In this document: positions 1 through 8,791 of the stretch, one piece after another
Numbering within the stretch: the stretch's first letter is position 1
Layout: each line of letters starts with the position of its first letter
Origin: Rhodospirillales bacterium 70-18
GTDB lineage: Bacteria; Pseudomonadota; Alphaproteobacteria; Acetobacterales; Acetobacteraceae
Direction: 5' to 3'
NCBI GenBank assembly: GCA_001899585.1
Contig: MKWE01000053.1
Span: 298,015-362,014 of the forward strand
DNA: 64,000 nt
Position numbers and translations under genes: made by a program
The notes under the pieces: model-generated
Databases searched by the model: none
Seen by the model: the letters and a program-made list of their open reading frames with translations, nothing else
Told to the model about the DNA's origin: nothing

Positions 1-36
1 CACGACCCTGCGATCGGGCTGCGCAACGCCGTGTGA
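1..36 (+). CDS. 3' end of an upstream gene (partial)
   Basis: The first eleven codons read HDPAIGLRNAV and end at a TGA at 34-36, just ahead of the Shine-Dalgarno of the next gene. This looks like the tail of a coding region whose body lies outside the window. It is too short to assign a product. The frame is inferred only from the position of the stop and the close spacing (19 nt) to the next start. Confidence 0.35.
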   Translation, partial: HDPAIGLRNAV

Positions 37-55
37 GGCCAGAAGGTACGATGCC

Positions 56-634
56 ATGACACTTCCGCTGATGCCAAAGGCCACCGCCGTGTGGCTGATC
101 GACAAGACCGGCCTGACCTTCACCCAGATCGCCGATTTCTGCGGCATGCACCCGCTTGAGGTGCAGGCGATCGCCGATGGCGAGGTGGCGCAGGGCATCG
201 TGGGCTACGACCCGGTGGCCAACAGCCAGCTCACCGCCGCCGAGATCGCGCGCTGCGAGAAAGACCCCGAGACGCGGCTGAAGCTCCTCCCCTCGGCCAT
301 GCCGGTGCCCAAGCGTTCCAAGGGCGCGCGCTACACCCCGGTGGCCAAGCGCAACGACCGGCCGGACGGCATCGCCTTCCTGCTGCGCAACTACCCGCAG
401 CTGACCGACGCGCAAATCGCCAAGCTGATGGGCACCACCAAGGACACCATCCAGAAGGTGCGCGACCGCACGCACTGGAATTCGGCCAACATCAAGCCGC
501 GCGACCCGGTGATCCTGGGCCTGTGCAGCCAGACCGACCTGCACGGCATGGTCACCCAGGCCAATGACCGGCTGGTGCGCGAGGGTCACGCCGTGCCGCC
601 GCCGCCGATGCCCGATGCCGAGGAAGCCGCCTGA
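56..634 (+). CDS. trcR: cell cycle transcriptional regulator TrcR (DUF1013)
   Basis: This 192-residue protein matches the DUF1013/TrcR family, which is confined to alphaproteobacteria and associated with transcription during the cell cycle. The N-terminal half carries the family hallmark (WLIDKTGLTFTQIADFCGMH) with a helix-turn-helix look. A second HTH-like segment, LTDAQIAKLMGTTKDTIQKV, lies near residues 122-141. The tail is proline-rich. An earlier ATG at 51 is out of frame and stops at once, so 56 is the start; an AGAAGG stretch lies upstream. The gene is followed by a strong hairpin and a convergent DUF465 gene. The family assignment is by recognition; the mode of action comes from the family. 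Confidence 0.85.
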   Translation: MTLPLMPKATAVWLIDKTGLTFTQIADFCGMHPLEVQAIADGEVAQGIVGYDPVANSQLTAAEIARCEKDPETRLKLLPSAMPVPKRSKGARYTPVAKRNDRPDGIAFLLRNYPQLTDAQIAKLMGTTKDTIQKVRDRTHWNSANIKPRDPVILGLCSQTDLHGMVTQANDRLVREGHAVPPPPMPDAEEAA

Positions 635-740
635 AACGGCTGGTTCTGCGGCATGATAACGGGCGTTATGGTAAGGCGTGTTATAGTGATGGACAGGGCA
701 TAACCATGTCCCGCGAGTGCTCCGGCCCCCGGCCCATCCG

Positions 741-769
741 GTTCGCCCGGCCCGTTCGGGCGGGCGAAC
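741..769. terminator. bidirectional hairpin terminator between trcR and a DUF465 gene
   Basis: GTTCGCCCGGCCCG (741-754) pairs with CGGGCGGGCGAAC (757-769) across a TT loop, with one bulged base. It lies between two convergent genes and is symmetrical, so it could serve both strands. There is no long T tract, so it may depend on stem strength or on Rho. Confidence 0.5.
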
Positions 770-789
770 ACGGGGGCGGAGCCGCGCGC

Positions 790-969
790 TCAGCTATGCG
801 TGGGCGTGCCTTTCAGCCGCTCCATCTCCTCCTTCAGTCGCAGTTTCTCAAGCTTCAGGCGGGACAACGTGCCGGCATCCGGTTGCGGCCGCTGGTCTTC
901 CTCGAAGATGCGGCTTTCCAGGCCGGCGTGGCGCGACTTCAGGCTTTCGATGCGGGACTGCAGGCTCAT
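790..969 (-). CDS. YdcH-type small coiled-coil protein (DUF465)
   Basis: This 59-residue protein is almost entirely charged alpha helix, with the DUF465/YdcH layout: Ser-Leu-Gln-Ser-Arg at the N-terminus, an acidic turn, then a heptad-like run RLKLEKLRLKEEMERLK. The start at 969 is supported by an AGGAGG about 7 nt upstream. The function of the family is unknown. A second DUF465 gene runs divergently from 1152, so the two paralogues share a 182-nt promoter region. Confidence 0.8.
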   Translation of the reverse strand: MSLQSRIESLKSRHAGLESRIFEEDQRPQPDAGTLSRLKLEKLRLKEEMERLKGTPTHS

Positions 970-1151
970 GATGCCTCCTGTTCTGCGATGCCCGGGCTCC
1001 GGAGGGTTCCGGCCGGGCGCCGGGCGGGCCCGGATTGCAGCGCGGGGCCCAACCCGCAAAAAAAGGGTAACGCAAGTGACATGGTCTTTGCCACGGCAAA
1101 TGCCATAGGGGCATGCTGCAAGCTCGCTGCCCCTCCTGCCATGGGTTCCGC

Positions 1152-1355
1152 ATGTTGACCGACCGCGACTCCCTGCTGCGCAAGCTGCATGAATTGCGCA
1201 GCGAGCACCGTGACCTCGACACCGTGATCGCCCGCCTGGTGGAGGCCGGCCCGGTGGACCAGATCCACATGCAGCGCCTGAAGAAGCGCAAGCTGCTGCT
1301 GAAGGACGAGGTCGCCTGGCTGGAATCCCGCCTGATCCCGGACAGCATCGCATGA
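1152..1355 (+). CDS. second DUF465 (YdcH-type) small protein
   Basis: This 67-residue helical protein contains [22 protein letters not shown] and, near the C-terminus, [17 protein letters not shown], the DUF465 signature. The start MLTDRDSL is chosen because the family begins there; an upstream in-frame ATG at 1113 would add an unrelated Cys-rich leader. Its last codons overlap the first ATG of purE by 4 nt (ATGA), so it is probably translationally coupled to the purine genes. Function unknown. Confidence 0.75.
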   Translation: MLTDRDSLLRKLHELRSEHRDLDTVIARLVEAGPVDQIHMQRLKKRKLLLKDEVAWLESRLIPDSIA

Positions 1356-1411
1356 GCGGGGATCGCATGAGCGGGGATCGCATGAGCGGGGATCGCATGA
1401 GCGGGGGCGGC
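1352..1411 (+). repeat. purE: 15-bp tandem repeat at the purE start
   Basis: The unit ATGAGCGGGGATCGC occurs three times (1352, 1367, 1382), and a fourth, degenerate unit starts at 1397. Each unit is five codons long, so copy-number change keeps the frame. Each carries an ATG and, about 7 nt before the next ATG, a GGGG that could act as a ribosome-binding sequence. The repeat therefore offers four in-frame starts. Confidence 0.9.
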
Positions 1412-1903
1412 GCCCCGCTGGTCGGCATCATCATGGGCAGCCAGTCGGACTGGCCGACCATGCGCCACGCCGCCGAGATGCTGGACGGGCTGGACGTACC
1501 CTACGAGGCGCGCATCGTCTCGGCGCACCGCACCCCGGACCGGCTGGCCGCCTATGCGCGCGAGGCGCGCGGGCGCGGGCTGAAGGCGATCATCGCCGGG
1601 GCAGGGGGGGCGGCCCACCTGCCGGGCATGTGCGCCGCCTGGACGGCGCTGCCGGTGCTGGGCGTGCCGATGGAGAGCCATGCGCTGAAGGGCATGGATT
1701 CGCTGCTGTCGATCGTCCAGATGCCGGCCGGCGTGCCGGTGGCCACCCTGGCGATCGGCCGTGCCGGGGCGATCAACGCCGCCTTGCTGGCCGCCGCCAT
1801 CCTCGCCCTGTCCGACCCCGCCCTGGCCGAGCGGCTGGACGCGCTGCGCGCCGCGCAGACCGAGGCGGTGGCCCAGGTGCCGGAGGACCAGCCGGCTTCA
1901 TGA
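1352..1903 (+). CDS. purE: N5-carboxyaminoimidazole ribonucleotide mutase
   Basis: PurE converts N5-CAIR to CAIR in de novo purine synthesis, in the cytoplasm. The core starts at [15 protein letters not shown] and shows the family's SAHRTP active-site histidine motif and the Gly-rich [11 protein letters not shown] segment. At 183 residues it is slightly longer than usual because the N-terminus is made of MSGDR repeats; the true start may be any of the ATGs at 1352, 1367, 1382 or 1397. The stop overlaps the purK start (ATGA at 1900-1903), the usual coupled purEK arrangement. Identification is firm; the start is not. Confidence 0.95.
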   Translation: MSGDRMSGDRMSGDRMSGGGAPLVGIIMGSQSDWPTMRHAAEMLDGLDVPYEARIVSAHRTPDRLAAYAREARGRGLKAIIAGAGGAAHLPGMCAAWTALPVLGVPMESHALKGMDSLLSIVQMPAGVPVATLAIGRAGAINAALLAAAILALSDPALAERLDALRAAQTEAVAQVPEDQPAS

Positions 1904-3042
1904 CCTTCCCCCTGCCGCCCAACGCCACCATCGGCATCGTCGGTGGCGGCCAGCTTGGCCGCATGTCCGCGCTGGCGGCCGCCCGGCTGGGCTATCGCTG
2001 CCATATCCTGACCCCCGAGCCGGACAGCCCGGCCGGCCAGGTCGCCGCCGGGGTCACCCTGGGCGACTACGAGGACCCGGAGGTGCTGCGCGCCTTCGCC
2101 GCCCGGGTGGACGTGATCACCTTCGAGTTCGAGAACGTCTCGGCCGCCGGGCTGGATCTGCTGGCCTCGCTGAAGCCGGTGCGGCCCTCGCCGGCCGTGC
2201 TGCGGCTGAGCCAGGACCGGGTGGCCGAGAAGACCTTCCTCAACGCCGCCGGCGTGCCGACCGCGCCCTGGCGCGCGGTGGACAGCCTCGATGCGCTGCA
2301 CGCCGCCGCCGCCGCGCTGGGGCTGCCGGCGATCCTGAAGACCACGCGGCTGGGCTATGACGGCAAGGGCCAGGCGCTGCTGCGCGCCGAGGCCGAGCTG
2401 GCGCCGGCTTTCGCCGACCTGGCGCCGCATCCGCTGGTGCTGGAGAGCTTCGTCGATTTCGCCTGCGAGGTCTCGGTGGTGGTGGCGCGCGGCGCCGACG
2501 GGGCGCTGGCCGCCTTCGACACGGTGCAGAACAGCCACCGCGACCATATCCTGGACACCACGCTTGCCCCCGCGCCGATCCCGCCCGAGACCGCCGCCGC
2601 CGCCCAGGCGATGGCGCGCCATGTGGCCGAGGCGCTGGAGCTGGTGGGGCTGCTGGCGGTGGAGATGTTCGTCACCGCCGACGGCCGGGTGCTGGTGAAC
2701 GAGATCGCGCCGCGGCCGCACAATTCCGGCCACTGGACCATCGATGCCTGCCCGGCCAGCCAGTTCGAGCTGCATGTCCGCGCCGTCGCCGGCCTGCCGC
2801 TGCCGCCGGCGACCCGCCATTCCGACGCGGTGATGAAGAACCTGGTGGGACCGGAGGAGACGGCGCTGTGGCCGGCCATCCTGGCCACACCCGGGCTGAT
2901 CCCGCATCTCTACGGCAAGGCGGAGGCGCGGCCCGGCCGCAAGATGGGGCACGTGACGCGGCTGTTCCCGCCCGGCGCCCTGCCGGGCCCGTTCGGCATC
3001 GCCGACGCGCTGGGGCCGCTGGCGCCGGCGGGGAACGACTGA
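1900..3042 (+). CDS. purK: N5-carboxyaminoimidazole ribonucleotide synthase
   Basis: PurK is an ATP-grasp enzyme that makes N5-CAIR from AIR, ATP and bicarbonate, feeding PurE. The protein is 380 residues, a normal length. The N-terminal GGGQLGRM motif, the ATP-grasp lysine loop ([14 protein letters not shown]) and the metal-binding [15 protein letters not shown] motif are all present. The start at 1900 sits inside the purE stop, giving a 4-nt overlap. The gene is convergent with the nucleoside deoxyribosyltransferase-like gene. Confidence 0.95.
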   Translation: MTFPLPPNATIGIVGGGQLGRMSALAAARLGYRCHILTPEPDSPAGQVAAGVTLGDYEDPEVLRAFAARVDVITFEFENVSAAGLDLLASLKPVRPSPAVLRLSQDRVAEKTFLNAAGVPTAPWRAVDSLDALHAAAAALGLPAILKTTRLGYDGKGQALLRAEAELAPAFADLAPHPLVLESFVDFACEVSVVVARGADGALAAFDTVQNSHRDHILDTTLAPAPIPPETAAAAQAMARHVAEALELVGLLAVEMFVTADGRVLVNEIAPRPHNSGHWTIDACPASQFELHVRAVAGLPLPPATRHSDAVMKNLVGPEETALWPAILATPGLIPHLYGKAEARPGRKMGHVTRLFPPGALPGPFGIADALGPLAPAGND

Positions 3043-3076
3043 GGGCGGGGAAGGCCCCTGCCGCCTCGTTGACGCC

Positions 3077-3673
3077 TTACAGGACCAGCGCGGCGGCCGC
3101 CAGTTGCACCACGTGCTCGAACGCCGCGAGGTCGGTCCAGCGCGAGGCCGGGCGGATGTCGCGCACCACCAGATGGCCGCCGGAGGCGTGCACCGCGCCG
3201 TCGACCATCAGGTTGTCGGCCAGCGCGCCGCCGGCCGGCAGAGTGAACGCTTCCACCAGCAGCCCCTCGCCGTCGCGCCAGCCGCCCTGGCCATCCGGTG
3301 CGGCGGCCTCGCCCAGGAAGCCGAGGGTGCGGGCGGCGAAGGGCTGGGCGGCGTTGGACCAGCCGAACACCGGCCGGCCGAGGGCGCGCATGAACCCCAG
3401 TTCGAACACCGTGCCGACATCGGCGCTGGGGCCGCGGAACGGGGTGAGGTTGGCGATCAGCCCGGCGCAGGCGGCGATATGGGCCTCGTTGCGCCGGGCG
3501 ATGCGCAGCGGCTCGGGCAGCGCCGCCCAGCCGGCCGGGTCGCCGCCGTCCAGCGCGTCCAGCGGCGAGACGCCGCGCAGCCCATGGCGGGCGCAGACCG
3601 ATTTCAGCGCCGCCGCGCGGCCAGCGGGGTCGGGCAGGAACACGTCCGGGCCGGCCAGGTAGACCGCGATCAT
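3077..3673 (-). CDS. nucleoside 2-deoxyribosyltransferase family protein
   Basis: This 198-residue protein has the N-deoxyribosyltransferase fold signature: an N-terminal YLAGPDVFLPDP strand-loop, a PLDALDG loop, LTPFRGPSADVGTVFELGFM with the likely catalytic Glu, and a GRPVFGW strand. Members move deoxyribose between bases or hydrolyse nucleotides; the exact substrate cannot be told. The ATG overlaps the stop of the histidine kinase gene upstream in the same transcript (ATGA at 3670-3673), an uncommon coupling of a nucleotide enzyme to a sensor kinase. It is convergent with purK. Confidence 0.75.
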   Translation of the reverse strand: MIAVYLAGPDVFLPDPAGRAAALKSVCARHGLRGVSPLDALDGGDPAGWAALPEPLRIARRNEAHIAACAGLIANLTPFRGPSADVGTVFELGFMRALGRPVFGWSNAAQPFAARTLGFLGEAAAPDGQGGWRDGEGLLVEAFTLPAGGALADNLMVDGAVHASGGHLVVRDIRPASRWTDLAAFEHVVQLAAAALVL

Positions 3674-6090
3674 GCCGAGCGCACGCGCAGCAGCAGGCTC
3701 AGCGCCGCGTCGGTACGGTCCAGCTCGCGGTCCATGCCCACGGCGGCGGCGCGGGCCGCGGCCACGTCGACGGTCCGGGCGGCGGCCATCAGCCGGCGCA
3801 TCCGCCGCTCCAGCGCCTGCATGCCGTAATTACCAGCCATGCCGGCCAGCGCATGGGCGGTGGCGTCGATGGCGGACGGGGCGCCGGTTTCCAGCGCCTC
3901 GTGCAGGTCCATCATCTGCTCGCGCATGTCGGCGACGCATTGCTCGGCCAGGCTGACGAACACGCCGCGCGGCAGGCCCTGCTGCAGCTCGGCCAGCCGG
4001 CCGGCATCCAGCAGCAGGTCGGCCGGTTGGGCTTGTGGCGGTTGGGGCGGCGGCGGTGCGGAGCCGGTCGCTTCCGGCGAGGGCGGCTCGGGTGGTGCCG
4101 CCTCGGGCGGGGCCGGGCTGGTCGTGGCGCCGCGCGCCAGCACCTCGGCGAGATCGGCCAGGCGCACCGGCTTGCTCAGCATGCCCTGCATCCCGGCCGC
4201 CAGGCAGCGGGCGCGGTCCCCCGCCGAGGTGGTGGCGGTCAGCGCGTAGATCGGCACCAGGCCGGCGGGTGGCGGCAGTTGGCGGATCTGCCGTGCCGCC
4301 TCGTAGCCGCTCATGCCCGGCATCATCAGGTCCATGAACACGATGTCGTAGGGCCGGCTGGCGGCCAGCCGCACCGCCTCGGACCCACGGGCGGCGACCT
4401 CCACGCGATGGCCGTCGCGGCGAAGCTGGGTGGCGGTGACCACCTGGTTCACCACCATGTCCTCGACCAGCAGCACGAACACCCGCCGGGCGCGGCGGAG
4501 GGCCGGCGGAGCGCCGGCGGCAGGCTTCTCGCCGGCCTGCTCCGGGCGGGCCGGGTCCAGGCGGCCCGACTCAATTCGACTCGAACCGCGAGGGCTCGAC
4601 TCGGGCCAACTCGATTCGGGCCAACTCGATTCGGGCCAATTCGACTCGGGCCAGCTCGAGCCGGCTCGCCTCGGGTCGGGGCGGGGCGGCTCAGCGTCAA
4701 CGGCCGGCGCGTCGGCCGCCTCCGCGTGGGCGGCCGCAAGCGGCAGGGTGATCCAGAACTCGTTGCCGCCGCTCGCCACCGGCGCCAGCCCGACCTGCCC
4801 GCGCATCATCCGCGCCAGCCGGGCGCAGATGGCCAGGCCCAGCCCGGCGCCCGGCATCAGCGCCTCGCCCTGCAGGGGAGGCGGGCCGAAGGGGCGGGCG
4901 AAGGGTTGGAACAGCCGCGCCGCCTGCTCGGCCGGAATGCGCGGGCCGGGGTCGGTGACCGACAGGCGCAGCATCGGCTCCCCCAGGTCCAGCCGGGTCG
5001 CGCGCAGCGAAACCACCCCGGGGTCGGCGAAGGCCACCGCGTTGGCCAGGAAATTCGCCAGCACCTGGCGCACCCGGCCGGCATCGCCGTGCAGGCGGTC
5101 GATCAGGTCTGGCGCCGCCTCCACCTCCAGCACGATGCCGCGCGCGGCGGCGCGGTGGGTGAAATCCGCCGCCGCCTCGGCCAGCAGCGGACGCAGGGCG
5201 AAATCCGCCTCGCGCAGCGTCAGCCATCCCGCGTCCATGCGGGTCATGTCGAGAATGTCGCGCATCAGCGCGGCCAGGGTGTCGGCCGCCGCGCGGGCCT
5301 GGCGCAGGGCGAGGTGGCTGGGGTCGCCACCGCCGGCCGGCACCATCTGCGCCGCCATCTGCCGCAGACTCTCCAGCACCGCCTCCAGCGGAATGGCGAC
5401 CTCGTGGGAGACGATGGCGACGAACTGGGCCTTCTGCTCGACCAGCTCGGCGGTCGCGCGGTCGGCGATGCGCTGCGCCTCCTCGGCGCGGCGGCGGGCG
5501 GTGATGTCGGTGTACAGCGTGACCGAGCCGCCGGACGGCCCCGGGTTGCGGCGCAGTTCCACCACCTGCCCGTTGGGGCGGGTGCGCTCGACCACCGCCG
5601 ACTGGTTGAAGGTGCGCACCGTGTTGATGCGCCGCGCCACTTCGGCCTCCACGTCCACCGGCCCGAACTCGCCGGCGCGGGCCTGGGCGCGGATCATGTC
5701 CTCCATCGCCACGCCGACCCGCAGCATGGCGCGCGGCACGCCGGTCAGCTCGGCGAAGCGGTCGTTCCACTGCACCAGGCGGGACTCGGCATCGAGCATC
5801 ATCACCCCGTCGGACATGCCGGAGAGCGTGGCTTCCAGCTGCGCGCTGCGCGCCTCGGCGGCGGACTTGGCGGTGGCCAGCTCGGCATAGGCGGCGGCCA
5901 GCACCGCGCGGTCGCGCCGGGAAGCCAGTTCGCGCCGGCGGTCGGCGCGCAGGCGCACCACCAGCAAAACGGCGACGACCAGCAACGCCACGGTGAGCGC
6001 CAGCAGCATGGCGTTGATCGCCACCCCGGACGCGGCGACCACGACCGGCGCCAGGTCGTCTGTAACGAGCGAGTTTGGCGGAGCGGTCAC
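3670..6090 (-). CDS. hybrid sensor histidine kinase/response regulator with Hpt
   Basis: This membrane-anchored phosphorelay kinase has about 806 residues counted from a GTG at 6090. In order it shows one TM segment (about 12-46), a coiled-coil linker, a PAS domain (about 75-180), a HisKA-like helix with His229 in FVAIVSHEVAIPLEAV, a HATPase domain with N-box RVRQVLANFLANAV, a linker with 15-bp repeats, a receiver domain with Asp587 in IVFMDLMMPGMSG, and a C-terminal Hpt domain with His746 in ATAHALAGMAGNYG. The H-box departs from the usual SHELRTPL after His-Glu. No periplasmic sensor domain is evident, so input is probably via PAS. The start is uncertain, since an upstream ATG at 6201 also exists. 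Its stop overlaps the next gene. Confidence 0.85.
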   Translation of the reverse strand: MTAPPNSLVTDDLAPVVVAASGVAINAMLLALTVALLVVAVLLVVRLRADRRRELASRRDRAVLAAAYAELATAKSAAEARSAQLEATLSGMSDGVMMLDAESRLVQWNDRFAELTGVPRAMLRVGVAMEDMIRAQARAGEFGPVDVEAEVARRINTVRTFNQSAVVERTRPNGQVVELRRNPGPSGGSVTLYTDITARRRAEEAQRIADRATAELVEQKAQFVAIVSHEVAIPLEAVLESLRQMAAQMVPAGGGDPSHLALRQARAAADTLAALMRDILDMTRMDAGWLTLREADFALRPLLAEAAADFTHRAAARGIVLEVEAAPDLIDRLHGDAGRVRQVLANFLANAVAFADPGVVSLRATRLDLGEPMLRLSVTDPGPRIPAEQAARLFQPFARPFGPPPLQGEALMPGAGLGLAICARLARMMRGQVGLAPVASGGNEFWITLPLAAAHAEAADAPAVDAEPPRPDPRRAGSSWPESNWPESSWPESSWPESSPRGSSRIESGRLDPARPEQAGEKPAAGAPPALRRARRVFVLLVEDMVVNQVVTATQLRRDGHRVEVAARGSEAVRLAASRPYDIVFMDLMMPGMSGYEAARQIRQLPPPAGLVPIYALTATTSAGDRARCLAAGMQGMLSKPVRLADLAEVLARGATTSPAPPEAAPPEPPSPEATGSAPPPPQPPQAQPADLLLDAGRLAELQQGLPRGVFVSLAEQCVADMREQMMDLHEALETGAPSAIDATAHALAGMAGNYGMQALERRMRRLMAAARTVDVAAARAAAVGMDRELDRTDAALSLLLRVRSA
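4595..4654 (-). repeat. 15-bp minisatellite in the kinase linker
   Basis: Four near-identical 15-bp units (consensus CTCGAYTCGGGCCAA on the + strand) encode Trp-Pro-Glu-Ser-Ser/Asn pentapeptides between the HATPase and receiver domains; decayed copies flank them. The frame is kept, so expansion would only lengthen the interdomain linker. Confidence 0.85.
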
Positions 6091-6314
6091 TGGGGGCCCT
6101 GGTCGGTGCGTCGGGTCGCCCGCGGCGGCGCGGGTGCGAGAGATTACACTAGACGGCCAGCACGGCGGGCCGCAACGGCCTGCGGCCTCTCCCTTGCCCA
6201 TTGCCGCTCCCTTGCCCCATTGCCGCTCAAATGCAATTGTCCGGCCGCGCTGGCAGGGCGGGCCGCAGGGGCGGCCGGGCGTGGCGGCCGGGCGTGCAAA
6301 TCACGAGGAATGGC

Positions 6315-7532
6315 ATGGCGAAGATCAAGGTGAAGACCCCGGTCGTGGAACTGGACGGGGATGAGATGACCCGGATCATCTGGGGCTTCATCAAGGACAA
6401 GCTGATCCTGCCCTACCTCGATATCGACCTGAAATACTACGACCTGAGCGTGGAATACCGCGACCAGACCGACGACCAGGTGACGGTGGACGCCGCCCAC
6501 GCCATCAAGCAGTACGGCGTGGGCGTGAAATGCGCCACCATCACGCCGGACGAGGCGCGGGTGGAGGAGTTCAAGCTCAAGAAGATGTGGCGCAGCCCGA
6601 ACGGCACCATCCGCAACATCCTCGACGGCACGATCTTCCGCGAGCCGATCATTTGCAAGAACGTGCCGCGCCTGGTGCCGCACTGGAGCAAGCCGATCGT
6701 GATCGGCCGCCATGCCTATGGCGACATCTACCGCGCCACCGAAACCAAGATCCCCGGACCGGGCAAGGTCACCCTCACCTACCAGCCGGCCGACGGCAGC
6801 CCGGCGCAGGTGATGGAGGTGCACGACTTCAAGGGCCCGGGCGTGGCCATGGCGATGCACAACACCAGCGAATCGATCCGCGGCTTCGCACGGGCCTCGT
6901 TCAACTACGGGCTGGCGCGCAACTACCCGGTGTATCTGTCGACCAAGAACACCATCCTCAAGGCCTATGACGGCACGTTCAAGGACATCTTCCAGGAGGT
7001 GTTCGACAGCGAGTTCAAGGCGCGCTTCGATGCTGCCAAGCTGACCTACGAGCACCGGCTGATCGACGACATGGTGGCCTGCGCCCTGAAATGGGAAGGC
7101 GGCTATGTGTGGGCCTGCAAGAACTACGACGGCGACGTGCAGAGCGACATCGTGGCGCAGGGCTTCGGCTCGCTGGGGCTGATGACCTCGGTGCTGCTGA
7201 GCCCGGATGGCAACACGGTGGAGAGCGAGGCGGCGCACGGCACGGTGACGCGCCACTACCGCGAGCACCAGAAGGGGCGCGAGACCAGCACCAACCCGAT
7301 CGCCTCGATCTTCGCCTGGACGCGCGGCTTGGCCTATCGCGGCCGCTTCGACAACACCCCGGACGTGACCGGCTTCGCCGAGACGCTGGAGCGGGTGTGC
7401 GTGGAGACGGTGGAGAGCGGGTTCATGACCAAGGACCTCGCCAGCCTGATCTCCAAGGACGCCAAGTGGTTGAACACGCAGGATTTCCTGTCCAAGATCG
7501 ACAGCAACCTGCAGAAGGCGATGGCCGCCTGA
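6315..7532 (+). CDS. icd: NADP-dependent isocitrate dehydrogenase
   Basis: This 405-residue enzyme oxidatively decarboxylates isocitrate to 2-oxoglutarate in the TCA cycle. It belongs to the eukaryote-like IDH subfamily typical of alphaproteobacteria: [13 protein letters not shown] at the N-terminus, the [18 protein letters not shown] substrate loop, [12 protein letters not shown], and the metal-site Asp residues in LIDDMVA and YDGDVQSD. The NADP-binding [16 protein letters not shown] lies near residues 310-325. The start MAKIKVK at 6315 follows a GAGGAATGGC sequence. A strong terminator follows the stop. Confidence 0.96.
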   Translation: MAKIKVKTPVVELDGDEMTRIIWGFIKDKLILPYLDIDLKYYDLSVEYRDQTDDQVTVDAAHAIKQYGVGVKCATITPDEARVEEFKLKKMWRSPNGTIRNILDGTIFREPIICKNVPRLVPHWSKPIVIGRHAYGDIYRATETKIPGPGKVTLTYQPADGSPAQVMEVHDFKGPGVAMAMHNTSESIRGFARASFNYGLARNYPVYLSTKNTILKAYDGTFKDIFQEVFDSEFKARFDAAKLTYEHRLIDDMVACALKWEGGYVWACKNYDGDVQSDIVAQGFGSLGLMTSVLLSPDGNTVESEAAHGTVTRHYREHQKGRETSTNPIASIFAWTRGLAYRGRFDNTPDVTGFAETLERVCVETVESGFMTKDLASLISKDAKWLNTQDFLSKIDSNLQKAMAA

Positions 7533-7554
7533 GCGCCACGCCGGCATATGCTGG

Positions 7555-7584
7555 AAAGGCCCGCCGCGAGGCGGGCCTTTTGCG
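7555..7584 (+). terminator. rho-independent terminator of icd
   Basis: AAAGGCCCGCC (7555-7565) pairs perfectly over 11 bp with GGCGGGCCTTT (7570-7580) around a GCGA tetraloop of the GNRA type, with a short T run at the 3' side of the stem. It begins 22 nt after the icd stop and ends just before the next gene's ribosome-binding site. Confidence 0.9.
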
Positions 7585-7596
7585 TTGGAAGGTGCG

Positions 7597-8721
7597 GTGA
7601 GCCGGCTGGCCGCGCGCCAGCGGCGGGCCACGCGGGTGGCCTTCCTGGTGGTGGGGCTGGCCACCGCCGGCTGGGCGCCACTGGTGCCCTACGCCAAGCT
7701 GCGGATCGGGCTGGACGACGCCGGGCTGGGGCTGGTGCTGCTGGCCCCGGGCGCCGGCGCGCTGGCGGCGATGCCGCTGGCCGGGCTGGCGGCGCAGCAT
7801 CTGGGCACGCGCGCGGTGACGCTGGGCGGCGGGTTGCTGTTCTGCGCCATGCTGCCGCTGCTGGCGCTGGCGCCGGGGGTGGCCAGCCTGGTCGTGGCGC
7901 TGGCGGTGTTCGGGGCGGCGCTGGGCACGGTGGACATCGCCATGAACGCCCAGGCGGTGGTGGTGGAACGCGCCAGCGGCCGGCCGCTGATGAGCGGATT
8001 CCACGGCATGTACAGCCTCGGCGGGCTGGTCGGCGCGGCGGTGGCGAGCCTGCTGCTGTATGCCGGGCTGGCGCCGGCGCTGGGGGCGGCCGTGCTGGCG
8101 GTGGCGGCGGGCGGGCTGCTGCTGGCGCATGCCGGCTGGATGCTGCCGCGCGCGCCGGCCGCCGGCCCCGGCTTCGTGGTGCCGCATGGCCGGCTGGCGC
8201 TGCTGGGGGCGCTGTGCTTCGTGTCGTTCCTGGCCGAGGGCGCGGTGCTGGACTGGTCGGCGGTGCTGCTGCGGCTGTGGCGGGGCGCCGATCCGGCGAC
8301 GGCCGGGCTCGGGTATGCCGCGTTCTCGGTGACCATGGCGGGCGGCAGGCTCGCCGGCGACGCGCTGCTGCGGCGCTGGCCGCCGGTGCTGGCGCTGCGG
8401 CTGGGCGGCGGGCTGGCCGCATTCGGGTTCCTGGCGCTGGCGGCGCTACCGTGGACGGCGGCCGGGCTGGCGGGCTGCGCGCTGATCGGGCTGGGGGCGG
8501 CCAATATCGTGCCGGTGCTGTTCGGCGCGGCCGGGCGGATGCCGGGCATGGCGCCGGGCCCGGCGATCTCGGCGGCGGCGACGCCGGGCTATCTGGGCCT
8601 GCTGCTTGGCCCTGCGCTGATCGGGCTGGCGGCGCAGGCGAGTACGCTGCCGCTGGCGCTGGCGCTGGTGGCGCTGCTGCTGGCCGGCGTGGCGGCGGCG
8701 GCGCGACGGGCGGTGGGATAG
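7597..8721 (+). CDS. MFS transporter
   Basis: This hydrophobic protein of about 374 residues has roughly twelve membrane segments. It resembles the YbjJ/FucP-like MFS carriers: an N-terminal AGWAPLVPYAKLRIGLDDAGLG loop, a GTVDIAMNAQAVVVER segment in the fourth helix region, and SGFHGMYSLGGLVGA. Substrate unknown. The GTG at 7597 is preferred over a TTG at 7585 because GGAAGG lies just before it. The gene stands alone on the strand after the icd terminator. Confidence 0.75.
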   Translation: MSRLAARQRRATRVAFLVVGLATAGWAPLVPYAKLRIGLDDAGLGLVLLAPGAGALAAMPLAGLAAQHLGTRAVTLGGGLLFCAMLPLLALAPGVASLVVALAVFGAALGTVDIAMNAQAVVVERASGRPLMSGFHGMYSLGGLVGAAVASLLLYAGLAPALGAAVLAVAAGGLLLAHAGWMLPRAPAAGPGFVVPHGRLALLGALCFVSFLAEGAVLDWSAVLLRLWRGADPATAGLGYAAFSVTMAGGRLAGDALLRRWPPVLALRLGGGLAAFGFLALAALPWTAAGLAGCALIGLGAANIVPVLFGAAGRMPGMAPGPAISAAATPGYLGLLLGPALIGLAAQASTLPLALALVALLLAGVAAAARRAVG

Positions 8722-8791
8722 GTCCTTGCGGTTCCGGTTGCAAATCTGCCGCCGCGCCCCATTATCCGAAGCGTACCCAAGGGAGGCGCCG

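Noticed and set aside
3853-6333. An 826-codon plus-strand frame across the histidine kinase gene
   Set aside because: The translation is repetitive Arg/Gly/His without motifs; the minus strand carries intact kinase, receiver and Hpt domains.
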